64,000 nt of DNA from Moringa oleifera (Eukaryota > Streptophyta > Magnoliopsida > Brassicales > Moringaceae), in NCBI GenBank assembly GCA_021397835.1, contig JAJFZO010000609.1, forward strand, positions 188,501 to 252,500. Reading direction: 5' to 3'. Shown here one piece after another: positions 36,799 to 49,500 of the stretch. How positions within the stretch are numbered: the first letter of the stretch is position 1; every line of letters starts with the position of its first letter. A model generated the notes under the pieces. The model was not told the origin of the DNA. It made no database searches and saw nothing but the letters and a program-made list of their open reading frames with translations. The position numbers and the translations under genes were made by a program.

Positions 36799-39700
36799 AT
36801 TTCTCCTTTAAACTGAAAATGTTCAACATTCGTTTTAACACTCCAACCATTACTCTCCAAGTTACAAACACCAAGTTGATTCTTTAAGTTTTGAAATACA
36901 GGTACCTTGAGAACTTTAGTGAAAATATCAGCTATCTGATCTTGCAATGAATCAGATTAATGATCCCATCATTTGTAAGATCCCTCAAATAATGGTATTT
37001 CACATCCATATGCTTGCTTTTCTCATGTAAAACTGAATTTTTAGAGAGCTTTATGGTAAAACTATTGTTACAAAAAATTGTAGTAGCTCCCTTCTATTTG
37101 AAATGCAAGGCTTCAAGAATTTTTCTCAACTAAATAGTTTGACAAGTACATGAGTTTTTTGTGATGAATTCAGCTTCAGTGGATGAAAGTTTGACTATTT
37201 GCTACTTCTTTAAAGAGCATAAAATAGCAGCTGAACCCAACATAAAAGCATACCTAAAGTGCATTTTAAATCATCTTGATCACTCGCAAAATCATTGTCT
37301 CAATAACCAATCAAATCCATTAATTCTTGTAAAACAAACCAAACTCCATAGTTCCTTTCAAGTAATGAAGTATCTTTTTGGTTACTTGAAGATGTATTTT
37401 CTTTGGATTCTTCATATATCTGCTAATGAGACTAATAGAGCACATTATGCCAAGCCTTGTGACTGTTAAACACGTTAAGCTCCCAACAATTTACTTATAA
37501 AGAATACTATTAACTTCTTTTCTCCATGATCTTTGATCAACTTCAAACTACATTCAACTAGTGTGCTCATAGAGTTGTAATTCTTCATCTCAAATATGTC
37601 CACAACCTCTTGCAAATATTTCTTTTGAGAAACATAAATGCCATCAGCAGATTGCTCAACTTTAATGTTGAGGAAATAATGCATCATACCCAAGTTTGAC
37701 ATATCAAATTCCACTATTATATATTTCTTAAAATCATCAAACATAATAGTGTCATTCCTAACCAATTTCAAATCATCGACAAATAAGCATAAAATGAGCA
37801 TTTTACCATCATTATCAGCTTTAACATAAAGTGTGTGTTCATATGGCTACTTTTCAAAATCATGCTTAAAAAAATAAGCATATATGCGACTATACCAAGC
37901 TTATGGAGCTTGTTTTAAGTTGTCTAATACTTTTTTTAATCTGTACACTTTATGTTCACTTTCACTTTTCACATAACCAAGAGGTTGATCAACAAATACC
38001 TATTCTTTTAAACCATCATGCAAGAACGCAGATTTGACATCAAACTAAAAGATATACCAAGAATTTTAAGCTGTCAATGCAATCATCATTCTAATTGTAT
38101 CATGCCTCGCTACAAAAGCAAACACCTCTTTATAATGCCAAATTCTTGCTCGTATCCTTTAATTACTGGCCACGTTCTGCATTTATCAACCTAACCATTT
38201 TTCTTTAACTTTATTTTGTAAATCCACTTGACACCAATGGTTTTCTGACCTTTAGGAAGATCAGTTAATACCTAAATATCATTCCTTTCTGTAACAGCAA
38301 TCTCCTCATTCATACCCTTACACCACTTTGGTTAGCAACTTCATATATTATTATATCACAATCTAAAAGCAAAGCATAATATGTTGAGGAATTGTTAGAC
38401 ATATCAATACTAGTCACTTAATAATCTTGCATCTAAGAAGGCCTTTGTCTAATATGCTTTGGTTATGAACTTATTGCTACATCAATTTTAGCAACTACTG
38501 GTGAATTTTTAACAGTTATAGAGGCCACATTTGGTGAAATATGCTGCTGTACATCCTTTTTTTCTTTTGTTACCTTATCATAGCTTCCTAGAATTTGCTC
38601 TTTAATTGAGCTGTTACTCCATGGCCAATTGCTCTCTTCATCAAAGATTACATCTTAGCTTGTCACAACCTTTTTAATAACAAAATTGTATAATTTTTTT
38701 GCCTTTAATTGATCACTCACACCAAAAAAGACACATTTATCACCTTTACCATCAAGTTTTCTCTTTTTTTGATCAGGAACATGAACATAAGCTACACATC
38801 CAAAAATTCTGCAGTGATTTAAGGTCGGTCTACATGTCCACTTCAAGCCTTCATTGATGTCATATTTTGGACAGCAATCGTAGGACTTTGATTGAGTATA
38901 TGATTGCTTCAATCCATTGCTTCAGGCCAAAACTTCTTTGAAACACCACTGTTTATTAAAAGACTTCGCACCATATTTAAGATTGTACGATTCTTCCTCT
39001 TATAAACACTATTTTATTGAGGCATATAGGCTATTGTTAATTGCTTACGTATTCCTTGCTTATTGTAATATTTATTAAATTCGTTTGAATTATACTCTCC
39101 ATCGCGATTAGTGCATAACACCTTTATGGATGCATTTGTCTCTTTTTCAACAAAAGCTTTAAAAATTTTAAAAGTTGTGAGAGCTTTAGATTTCTCATGT
39201 AAAAAATAAGCCTATAATTTTTTATTAAAATCATCAATAAACAACATAAACTATCGTTTACTTTCATTTGAAGTTAGACTAATTGGACCAATAAGTTAGA
39301 ATGCACTAGCTTTAGCACATTTTTGGCTCTTTAAGATTTTTCTTTTGGAAATTGATCTTGGTGTTGCTTACTAACAACGGAATCTTGGCAAACTTGAGAT
39401 GGTATAGTAATTTATTGTAGCCCCTCCGCCATATTCTTTTTTTGTAATATTTTCAATCCATCAAAACTCAAATGTCTATAACAAAAATGCCATAGCTATG
39501 CCTTAATGCTCACTTTTGCATAAAAACAAAAATGAGTAGTGTTATTGAGATAAAGTGGGAACATTCTATTTGCTTTCATCTTCACCTAAACAATTAAACC
39601 CAACTTATCATCAAGTATTTTGCAAACTCATCCTTTAATCATGACCTCATAACCCTTCTCTTACCACACATCATAAATGCTCATAAGAGAATTATTTCTT

Positions 39701-40857
39701 ATGCAAATGGTTATTTTTCCTTTTTCTACAACTTTGACTTTAAAATTATCTTCAAATTTTATCGTATCATAAAAAGACTCATCCAACTCCGAGAATGCAG
39801 ATTTATCACAATACATATGATTACTATGTGTTTAAATACCACAAGTTCTGATTGCCAACTTCATTAGCGTAATAGGTCATTAAGAAAGAAATTTCTTTTT
39901 CCTTTTCCATATGGTGATATTGTTCATTACATTATTTAAGTAAATTTTTATGACACTCTGATCGATAATGACCATACCTATGAAATCTCAAGCATTCAAC
40001 TTAGGACATGTTTGCTGACCTTGCTTTGGCAAAAGATATATGGTTGCCACCATATCCTTTTCCTCTACCTTGCGACTCACTATCTTTAGAGTTTTGCTGT
40101 AAGTTTTTAAGATCCTTTTTCTAATGGCCTCTGCCTTTTCCTTTATCTCCTTTGCTTGGATTCGTATTGGTAAAAGCCTTTAAGGCTAGTTCTTCTTTCT
40201 CTTGTTGACAGAGTTTTGGTTCTTGGGCCAATAAGAAACTCTGCAATTCATCAATAAACAATGCACAATATCTTTAAGTTCTTCAATAGAACAAATAATA
40301 TAATTGAATTTTAGTGTCATTGATCGAAGGATTTTTTCAATAATAGTAACATCCTCTATCTTATCACCGTAGACCCACAACTTGTTAGCAATTTTCATTA
40401 CTATTCCCATGTAATCAAAGATAAATTCACCCAACTTCATGTGCAAATTCTTAAACTTAGCTCAAAACGTTTAAAGATGCACATGTTTTACCCTTGCATT
40501 TCCTTAATACTTCTTTTTCATTATGTCCCAAATATGCTTGAAGGTATCTTTGCAAAGAATAATCTCCAAATTACTCAATCAATGGCTTGAAACAAATAAT
40601 TCTTGGCCTTGAGATCCTTCAGTTTTAAAGCCTCCCGTTTAGCCTCTAGTGCCACTAGTTTTTCCACACCATACTCGACAACATGCCAATACTTCTTGGA
40701 CTTAAGGAAATTCTCCATCAATATGCTCCAATGATCATAATGACCATAAAAGCATGGGATAGTAGGCTGAACAAAAGTTTTAGAAAAAGTTGATGTTGAA
40801 GCTATTAAACTTACACAAGCAACTATAGGTTTACACTCTCAACTTACCAAATAACAT
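36797..40857 (-). mobile_element. Ty1/copia element internal region, gag-pol, decayed
   Basis: Domain order on the minus strand is gag, integrase, RT, RNase H, the copia order. Gag at 40800-40186 has the UBN2-type FYGHYDHWSILMENFLKSK block. The zinc knuckle at about 39995-39950 reads CLRFHRYGHYRSEC, with the second Cys replaced by Phe. The integrase tail at 38912-38655 has FGCVAYVHVPDQKKRKLDGKG. RT at 37801-37475 has LFVDDLKLV, a variant of YVDD. The RNase H end at 36947-36741 has DQIADIFTKVLKVPVF. Numerous stops and frameshifts break it, so it cannot move by itself. Confidence 0.85.
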
Positions 40858-40870
40858 GGCTCTGAAACCA
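40858..40870 (-). other. Copia primer-binding site
   Basis: TGGTTTCAGAGCC on the minus strand, one base from the 5' LTR. It differs at one position from the initiator-methionine tRNA complement TGGTATCAGAGCC. Confidence 0.75.
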
Positions 40871-40871
40871 C

Positions 40872-41175
40872 TATTATAAAATAAAGAAGAAGAAATAGAA
40901 AATCAAAAGGGAATTTGTTGAACAGAAGCTTGCTGAATGAACCATGTTTTATTGACTCAACAATAATTGTTTTTATAGATAAAAATGTAACTACCAATAG
41001 CGTAATAATAGGACTACTAATGCCACTATCTTAGCCTTTTATTACACATTCTGATATCTACCTAAAATTATGGAACTACTTAAAATTAAGGAACCACAAT
41101 TGCAATATTTCAACAACCAAAAATTTACTCCTAAAAACTAGCAGAACAAATAAATATGACCTAAATTCTGCAACA
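40872..41175 (-). repeat. Copia 5' LTR
   Basis: About 304 bases, partner of 36497-36798, with scattered substitutions and small indels that indicate an old insertion. It starts TGTTGCAGAATTTAGG in the element's orientation and ends TATAATA, so the terminal pair is TG...TA instead of TG...CA in both LTRs. Confidence 0.85.
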
Positions 41176-41180
41176 AAGAT
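41176..41180. repeat. Target-site duplication AAGAT, right copy
   Basis: Pairs with 36492-36496. Confidence 0.75.
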
Positions 41181-41345
41181 CTTTAATTTCAATCTCTTTA
41201 ACTTTTAGATTTTTTGAAAAGATTTAATTTGATTACTTTTCATTATTCAGAGCCTATTTAGAGATATTTTAAAGTTGATGGTCAAAATGATTGGAGAGAA
41301 ACATTATTTTTTAAAATTCTAAATTATATTTATCAAAAAATATTT
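41181..41345. repeat. AT-rich repeat-family copy, right half
   Basis: Continues the repeat interrupted at 36496. The succession TTTTTTGAAAAGATTTAATTTGATTA then CAGAGCCTATTTAGAGATATTTTAA mirrors 2222-2290 of the second copy. Confidence 0.5.
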
Positions 41346-41624
41346 GAATGGATGTAAGAAGGGAGCATGAGGCAAAAAAAAAAAAAAAAAGAATATCTTG
41401 TTGAACATAAAGTAAAATGAGAAATCATATCTCTCTGGCCAAAATTTGAGCTCAAAAACAAAAATTTATTCTTAAAAATAATATAATCTAGATATAAAAA
41501 GATAAAAATTAAAAAACTATCTTCACGAAGAACGAAAAAATGTATTTTTTTTTTCACTTTAAGAGAAAATCAAATTTTAAAAGCATTTTGATCAAAGATG
41601 ACATTAATGGGTGTGCATTCAGAG

Positions 41625-41925
41625 AAAAAATGAGAGAGGTTAGAGGTAAGAGGAAAAGAGAAAGACTTGAGATAAGAGAAAGAAAGAGAGATAGTGAAAC
41701 TAATTTTTTTCCTAATGTTTTTATTAGGTTTTATAGCCACTATCATATAATTAATAGATAAAATGACCATCTAGAGCATGACTATTCAAATAACTAACCA
41801 ACATATAAGGATAATGATTTAAATGACTAACTAACTAGCAAAAATAATAATTTAAACGACTAAACTAGAGATTAAATGAATAACAAATGGATAAAATGGG
41901 TAAAAATTTGGTGCTTATCTCATAC
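41625..41925 (-). repeat. Gypsy LTR (3'), short element upstream of CMO
   Basis: Aligns with 42860-43115: a purine-rich AAGAGAAAGACTTGAGATAAGAGAAAG block, then ATCATATAATTAATAGATAA, then repeated AATGACTAACTAAC-type units. The ends are approximate. Confidence 0.6.
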
Positions 41926-42840
41926 TTTTTTGATGGTGCTTAGGTGGTTTTTAATGTGAGGGTTAACTTTGTTATAAGAATCTCTCTTCCCCAAATGGTT
42001 TTTGTCCTCAAGGATGAAAATTTAGGTAGACCCTCCAAAATCGCTATTTAGTTTTCCAAGTAGCATCCTTGATTAAGGTACCAATCCATTTGATGAAAAC
42101 CTCAGATTTTAGGTGGTATTTCCTTTTTTGTAGTTCTCGTCAAGCCAAAATGAATTTTGGTTAAGAAAGTATAGTAAAGCATTAGGTCCAAATGTTTACG
42201 TAAGACATTGCATAGGGTGCCATGGATTGAGGATCCTGCTAGCAATTTTAGCTTATAGGTCACAGAACTAGGATTTTCTAGAGTCCATAAAAGTAAAGAG
42301 TAGTTGTAGAGATCCATGAAAAACAACGAATGTCTAGTAAGTAGGTTGGAATTTGAGATAAACGTAGTTACTTATATTGAACGAAACCTCACACTTGATT
42401 AACTTGATTCTTCTTACGTTCTTGAGCAAGTTACAGATTACGTTGAAGTTCCCTTAAAATTTGATTCCTATCTTACAGATACTCCTCCATAGTTTATACT
42501 CGTGCAATCATCGATATATATGTTAATAAGTTTGTCGATGGTTTACCATAGACAACCTCAAAAGAAATGATTTTTGTAGCTAAATTTTGGGAATTGCAAC
42601 TTTGAGTAAATGTAACGATGAATGGTTAATGATGGTACATGGATGGTGAGAGAATCTCTTTTTAAGCAAAATGAATTAATATAGGATGGGAAAAAGTGAA
42701 GACATTTGTGGTGCAGGGGGCATGTAGTTCATTAAGCTTTGTTTATGAAGTTGCATTGTACTTAATCAAGAATTGGCTCATCATGCTAATGTTTCGTTCA
42801 CCTCATGAAATTTAGCATTCATTTTTCCATGGCTGTCCAT
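41926..42840 (-). pseudogene. Internally deleted Ty3/gypsy, chromodomain end of pol
   Basis: The minus-strand frame 42326-42102 contains VTYKLKLLAGSSIHGTLCNV, matching the 'Y.L.LP..S.IHPVFHVS' block after gypsy integrase. Leftward, an eroded chromodomain-like tail follows (ILEGLPKFSSLRTKTIWG near 42020). Gag, protease, RT and RNase H are missing, although both LTRs and the primer site remain. Confidence 0.6.
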
Positions 42841-42853
42841 AGCTCTTATACCA
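42841..42853 (-). other. Gypsy primer-binding site, degenerate
   Basis: TGGTATAAGAGCT on the minus strand, next to the LTR start at 42860 and close to the initiator-Met tRNA complement TGGTATCAGAGC. Confidence 0.5.
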
Positions 42854-42859
42854 AATTGA

Positions 42860-43115
42860 TGGGTTGTGAATTTAGGAAAAAAAAAAAGAAAAGAAAAAGG
42901 CTTGAAGTAAGAAAAGAAGAAAGGTATAAAGAAATCAACTTTTGTGTGATAAGAGTGGTTCTATTTTAACTATTATCATATAATTAATAGATAAGTATGA
43001 TTATTCAAATGACTAACCAACAGATATAAATAATAATTTAAATAATTAATTAATTAATTAATAAAAATAATAATTTAAATAATTAAATAAATAAAATAAC
43101 TAAAAATTTAAGTAT
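42860..43115 (-). repeat. Gypsy LTR (5'), short element upstream of CMO
   Basis: Partner of 41625-41925, beginning TGGGTTGTGAATTTAGG on the plus strand. It contains (TTAA)n and AATAATTTAAATAATT repeats that make the outer end uncertain. It ends about 470 bases before the CMO start codon. Confidence 0.55.
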
Positions 43116-43191
43116 TAGAAATAATTAAATTATTAATTTAGATTATTGGATTTGAAGGGAGGAATAAAAAAAAGAAAACCACCATATTCCC

Positions 43192-43260
43192 CACTGATTT
43201 TAGCATTTAAAACTCTCGCCAGATTCCTCACTGATTTTAGCATTTAAAATTCTCGCTATT
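43192..43260. repeat. 37-base tandem duplication in the CMO promoter
   Basis: CACTGATTTTAGCATTTAAA followed by ACTCTCGCC at 43192 is repeated from 43229 with ATTCTCGCT. It lies about 10 bases before a TATA-like element, so it may duplicate a promoter motif. Confidence 0.6.
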
Positions 43261-43270
43261 GTTTTTCAAC

Positions 43271-43280
43271 TATATTTAAA
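43271..43280 (+). promoter_or_regulatory. TATA-like element for CMO
   Basis: TATATTTAAA, about 300 bases upstream of the start codon. The predicted leader contains a three-codon upstream frame (ATGCTGATATGA at 43573-43584), whose stop overlaps the chosen start ATG. Confidence 0.3.
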
Positions 43281-43580
43281 GAAGTTGCAGTTAAGCTCAT
43301 TCAACAAAGATCTGGATGGTACCCATCAAATAGAATTAACCAAGATAATCAACCATGTTTAGTACACTTAAATTTAAGTTAAATTTCAAATAACTACAAT
43401 CAGACATGGTTTTACACAGAAAAATCAGCTTTGTCTCAGTGGAAATCCTAGTTACAGTCGCCAGTTAAGAGAACTCTGAGTTTGCATTTTGTTCTCTTCA
43501 AGAACAACCACTGTACTGTGGAGCGGAACGGCAAGAATTTGGCACAAGCTGGTACGAGAACACGAAGTATATATGCTGAT

Positions 43581-46500
43581 ATGACGATGACGATTACAAT
43601 GACGATGACGATGCCGCTGCAGAAACCCTTAGCTGCCACTCTCCTCATCAGTTATAACTGCCATAACTGGACCACGCAACGTCAAGTAAGGTCTCTCTGC
43701 CCAATCTCATGCTCTCTGCGGAGCACAGACTACCCTTCACTTTCATCATCTTGGACTGATATCACTGCCAAAGCTCAACAACTGGTCGATGAATTTGACC
43801 CCAAAATCCCCGTTGAGGAAGCCTTAACCCCACCCAGCTCCTGGTACACGGATCCTTCCTTTTACTCTCTTGAGCTCGATCGCGTCTTCTACAGTAGCTG
43901 GCAGGCCGTTGGTTTGCTCCTTTCTTTATATATTTCATTTATAACCTGTTTACTTGATCGTTATGATACCAAGAATTAGAATACGGATAGCTGAATTTGA
44001 TGGTTGCCGCTTGATTACCAGGATATACTGAACAGATACAAACTCCTCACGATTTTTTCACCGGCAGGTACAAATCCTCAGTTATATTCATCTTGTTATC
44101 ATCATGCCTATCAGAGTTTAGCTGTCTTGTCCCCCATATGTTGTTCTTTTAATTTTCCTGGTCACTTAAGCTCTGCTTGGTTCTTGGCAAAAAAAAAAAA
44201 AAAGGGAAAATGATTTTATGTTGACTTTATTGAAGCTGTATAACAGTATTCCTTTATGCTTTAAACCTTTCTGAGAGACCAATGGAACATTACCTAACAC
44301 AGATTGGGAGATATAGAGTTCATCGTATGCCGAGATGATGATGGCAAGATTCATGCTTTTCACAATGTGTGTCGTCATCATGCCTCTCTTCTTGCGTCTG
44401 GGAGTGGGAAGAAGTCCTGTTTTGTATGCCCTTATCATGTGAGTTTGTTTGCATCATTTCCTGATGACTTGAAAGAAAATCTTAGCTTGATTTTAACAGA
44501 AGAAGACATGAATATCTATTTTACCTTCATTTGGTTGGATTATGTAGAAGGGAGAATAACTATATAAGCAAGCTGCATGCTTTTCTTATTTATTTCAATT
44601 GACCATCTTCTACAAATGACTATTCATTGCATTCATATATATCATTGAACAAGAGAGGTGGGAAAACCTTTACTAGATCTGCTTAAGTATCACACGCCTC
44701 AAGTATTGTGGTTTTGTTATGTTGAGAATGTTTGATATTTTGGGAGGCTATTTGGTCAAGAGTTCCATCCATTTTATGGCACATTGTAGATCCTGAATCA
44801 GTCCAAAGGATAAAGGGGCTTTTTTCTGATTGTTATGCAGTCAAAATTAGTAAGCTCACTGGCTTCTTGATCAGAATTAATGATTGCCTTCAAGATCTGG
44901 GAATTGATTATGATGATGGAAGTCTTGTTTAGAACTTAAGAGATATTTGGCGCTAGAGTAACAGAGATTTTGCATGTGCTTTCCAACATCTGTATTTAAT
45001 AGCAACTGGGGGATTATAAAAGGAGAGATTATGTTTCCGTCTGGTCCTGCCTGCTGTTATTAATTTGCTAACCTGCTTAAGAACCGGTTGATGATTTTAC
45101 CATGTTGCAGCAGTCAACAAATAACTTATTGAGCCAATCAGCCTCTCTTCCTTTAATTTCTTTCCTTCAAAGCTTATCTCATTAAAGGATTGTCATCTTG
45201 AAGCATAAGTACCAACAGGAGTGGCCCTTGAAATGCATGTGAGGGAAATTATGTTGACCAGGGTTTCAAGTATGCTTCCCTTGGGCCTAATGACTACTTG
45301 TATGGTGTTTCCACAATAAATTACCTTTCGTCTTTAACAGAGACATGAAATTTTCTTGTTTCCTTTCATACTTCTGAACTGCATCTGTGCTAAAAAGTAG
45401 AATTACATATGATAAATGTTCTCTCATATAAAGGAATGAGGGTTCCCCTTATTAATCACCAATAGGACTATTGATAATGTTGATCTTGCTAAGTTATTAT
45501 AGCTAACATAGGCAGCAGACTACTTTTAAGTTGTTATTGGCCAGGGGAGATAAAATGAAGCAATTGTACCATCTATCTTATGTATCTTGTTTTCATTTCT
45601 ACGATTAACATGGTTATAGATCATAACTATTGCAGTGTGTTTCTTGGTGCATAGCTGCATAAATTGCCTTGACATTAGCAGTATGTCAAAATCATGGAAA
45701 TTGGTAAGAATGTTGATATTAAGAGTACACTGTGAAATTCTTTGGTGGCTTTAAAAAGGAATAACTGCAGCAGGAGCTAGTGGTTTGATGGGTTAGGGGG
45801 GGTATATTGTGGACAATGATTATCATTTGCATTGCCTTCCCTCTGGTCAGTCTACCATTTTCAGTTCTCCATGTTTGGATGAGATATAAGATCCTTTATG
45901 CATACCATCATGTAATAGATTTAGCTTTGGCCTTCTAGACAATTGAGGGAAATTTTTATTGATCTGGTACCTGTTTAGAAGAATAACTCTTGACAGTTTA
46001 CTAGACCCTTTGAATTGTAATCTTCCACATATATTCCTGTCTGTCAGAATATGTGGAAATTGTATCTCTGACAGGACACAACACATTTCTTGCTATAAGT
46101 AAATAGCTCTGTAATCGTGTTACTTTCATTTCTGCTTCTTCAGCGACCATATTCTATCACTAGTCTAGATTCTCACTTTCCTATTATGGCAATTGTGATA
46201 CGATAGTTGTATGTCATCACACGGTTGACAAGTAGTTTTCAATTAATTGGCCTATCTGTTCACTGGCTTTTAGAGTACACTAGCTTTTGGAGTTTGAATT
46301 GTGGATTTGTTCCCATATGCTCTCTGTTTCCATCTGTTTTGCTTTTGGCTGCAGGGATGGACATATGCATTAAATGGAGCACTTCTTAAGGCGACTAGAA
46401 TAACAGGAATACAGAGTTTTAAAGTCAATGTATGCTGATATTACTACAGCAATAATCTTGTTTCCCTTCTTATACAACATCTCCAACTAAAGGGATAATT

Positions 46501-49500
46501 TACTTGGTTTCGCTGGCATGGTTACAGGAATTCGGGCTTATTCCAGTGAAAGTAGCTACTTGGGGACCATTCATTCTCCTCAATATGGATGAAGAGTATT
46601 CATCTCGCCAAGAAGTTGATAATGCTATAGTGGCAAATGAATGGCTTGGTAGCTGTTCAGAGACACTGAGACTCAACGGAGTTGATTCTTCACTAAGTTA
46701 CATATGTAGACGTGAATACACTGTTGAATGTAACTGGAAGGTGTGTCTGTAGTTTTGGCCTAGGGCCCTTCAATTGTTTTATTCTTTCTCAAGAATTGTT
46801 ATCTTCAATAATCATAAGCAATGTACAAGTCAGCAGTCACAAAAACTTCCTGAGTTGTAAGAAGCTTGATGAATGTGTTAATAGACTACTGATATTTGTT
46901 TGCTGCTTTTCTTGCAGGTGTTCTGTGACAACTACTTAGATGGTGGCTATCATGTGCCATATGCACATAAGGACCTTGCTTCTGGCCTTAATCTTGACTC
47001 ATATTCTACAAAAGTATGCTTTTCAACTTGTTCATCATCTTTACATGAAGTTCTGTTTAAGTTTATGAGTTAGCTTGCCATGGGCAAGTTGTGGAGGACC
47101 TTTATGATATACGGGGCTATCATTTGATTCCAAAGAGTTTATGCATTTCATTACTTTTCGTTTAGAAGTTTCAGTTTGCACGATGGTTACCATTGCATCT
47201 AAATGCAATTTTATGATCCAGATATTTGAAAAAGTTAGCATCCAAGGATGTCAAGTTAGCTCCATGGGGAGTGAAGACGATTTTGGTAGACTGGGACCAA
47301 GAGCCACTTATGCTTTCATCTATCCAAATTTCATGATTAATAGGTACTTCATCACTATGTATGCAAGTGGCTGATATAGATGTTGTCTTCCGCATAATAA
47401 CTTCAGTATTTTGGCCCTTGTAGATATGGACCTTGGATGGACACCAATCTGGTAATCCCACTGGGACCTAGGAAATGCAAAGTGGTGTTTGACTATTTTC
47501 TTGAGGCTTCTCTTAAGGTAATTCTGCAGCCAGGATTCTGGGTATGCTTGGTGTATCCAGGATCCTTGCTTGTAATATACTTATCCAAATAAAAATAGTT
47601 GTATAACGCATGTATATGATGTATTATGTGCAAATAGATGTCAATTTGGCTGGCCTCCGGGCTAATTTTGGCTGTTTGTCCTATAGCAATTTAATTGAAA
47701 AGTATCTAAATTATACAATCAATATTTTAAAGTTGGAATACAAGGCTTGTACTGCAGTCAAGAAGAACAAGAAGGTTTTAACTTTTAACACTGATGTAGG
47801 ACAGGATAGGAAAAAATGAGAGAGACTGAGGTAGGGATCCACCAAAGGTCCAACTTGTGAGGATTTAATGGTAAGCATTCGAAATAGGAATCGAAGGGGA
47901 TAGGTCATGATCCGCAGCAGATCACTGAGCGTGGAACAAGAAGGCATTTGTCGATTTTTCTCAATAGGGATAAGTTTGAGTGGCTGAGAGGATCTACGGT
48001 GCAATTGGTGTATGAGAAGGGCGAGTCACCATAGGTTAGGAAGAGACGGGATGGAGATCAGGTAACATTTTTGATGATCGAATCCAATAATCAAGTACTT
48101 TTTTTAAGGCTGATGGAGATCAATGGGGATTGAATGAGGTTCTTACTTATCCTGAATGGGGGGGGGGGGGGGGGGGGGATGGGTTTGGCTGTTGGAATTT
48201 GTTAAATGAGATTCAAAAGATGAGCGAAAGGGGGTCAATGCTATTTAGGGATGAGAAAAGAGGGACCAATAAGGGGTGTCATTGAGAGATGACGGGAATC
48301 AGCGAGTGATGGTGATCAAAGTGAACTATCCATCATGCAAGTATGAATTTCAACATAGGATGCTAGAGGAATGATGGGATACTGTCAGGTTTGAGAGGCT
48401 TAGGGTGTGACAAAATCGGATGACGGGGACGGAGAGGTGCCGAATCTACGATGTATCGAATCGGGTGAGTCAAGGAAGAGAGATTGGATGAAGAAGATGG
48501 TACGGTCTAGGTCGGGGGCTCAGGTGTTCCAAACGAGTAGAAAGCTCAAAATGTAGACTATTTAAAATGAGCCTGAGTTGTGTGACTTGGCCCTCACAAA
48601 GTGTTAGGCTTGAAGTTGGGTATAGAGAACCCAATCGCTGGTAAGTTAGGTTTGAGTGACCCGATGGCAATTGGAGGGTGATTGAGCTCCTCGCAAGCAA
48701 AATTGAGGGGGGATACGACTACAAGCACTGGCGAGATGGTGATTTCAATAGAAGATGCGATAGTTTTTTGGAGATATCTACGTGGAGGGCAGGCTAAGGC
48801 TAATTCAATTGATGTGGAGCACATCGTTAAGATTGACGGTCATTTGTCGGTATCAAAAGTGGGGTGGTGGATGTATTGGGTGGGGGAGGTAGATTTACAA
48901 AGTGAAGGGGTTGTCAATTATACAAATGTGTTATTGGGATGTTTAAAGGTGCACGAAGTCAGAGACACTACGAAGGCTAGACAGGCAGAAATAGAGATGT
49001 ATAGGGAAGGAGGAAGGAAAGATACAGTGGGTGGGAAAAAGGAGTATATTCATCAATTACGGTCAAAATGTTTCTTCATGCATGCAAGAAAAGGTTGTTT
49101 AGGGAATGGGAAATCCAAGATGATGGAGATTAGAGATAACTAGTGTGTTTTCAAGGGGAATTTAGTGGTGAAGTGGCAGAGAGTGATGAGGCAGAACGAG
49201 CAGTGGGGTTGGATACTCAGTAGGGAGCACCAATGAAATGGGCACAAGTAGCTTTAGTGGAAGACAGGGTAAAGTGTGTTGCAGTGCTTGAACAGGCTAA
49301 GATGACTCAGGTAGAGAGAAAGAATGAAAGGTAGCAGATGGTCTCAGAGAAAATGATGAGAACAATGAATAAAATTACTAAGTCAGTGGGGATTTCTTTT
49401 GCAGGGTTTAAGGAAGAAGCTTTTGCATTATTCAGTGAAATAGAATATAGGCATATGGAAGAGAAAGTAGCTAAGGGAGGAAGGGATCAAGTAAGTAGAA

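Noticed and set aside
47141..47374. Plus frame spanning CMO intron 6 and exon 7
   Set aside because: Its upstream part is intron. Only 47222-47343 is coding, and in that part it coincides with the CMO exon already listed.
47791..47830. TGATGTAGGACAGGATAGG, similar to the starts of the gypsy LTRs at 54737 and 56521
   Set aside because: Similarity stops after about 30 bases and no LTR body follows, so I did not extend a gypsy element to this point. It may mark a chance match or a target repeat of the LINE.
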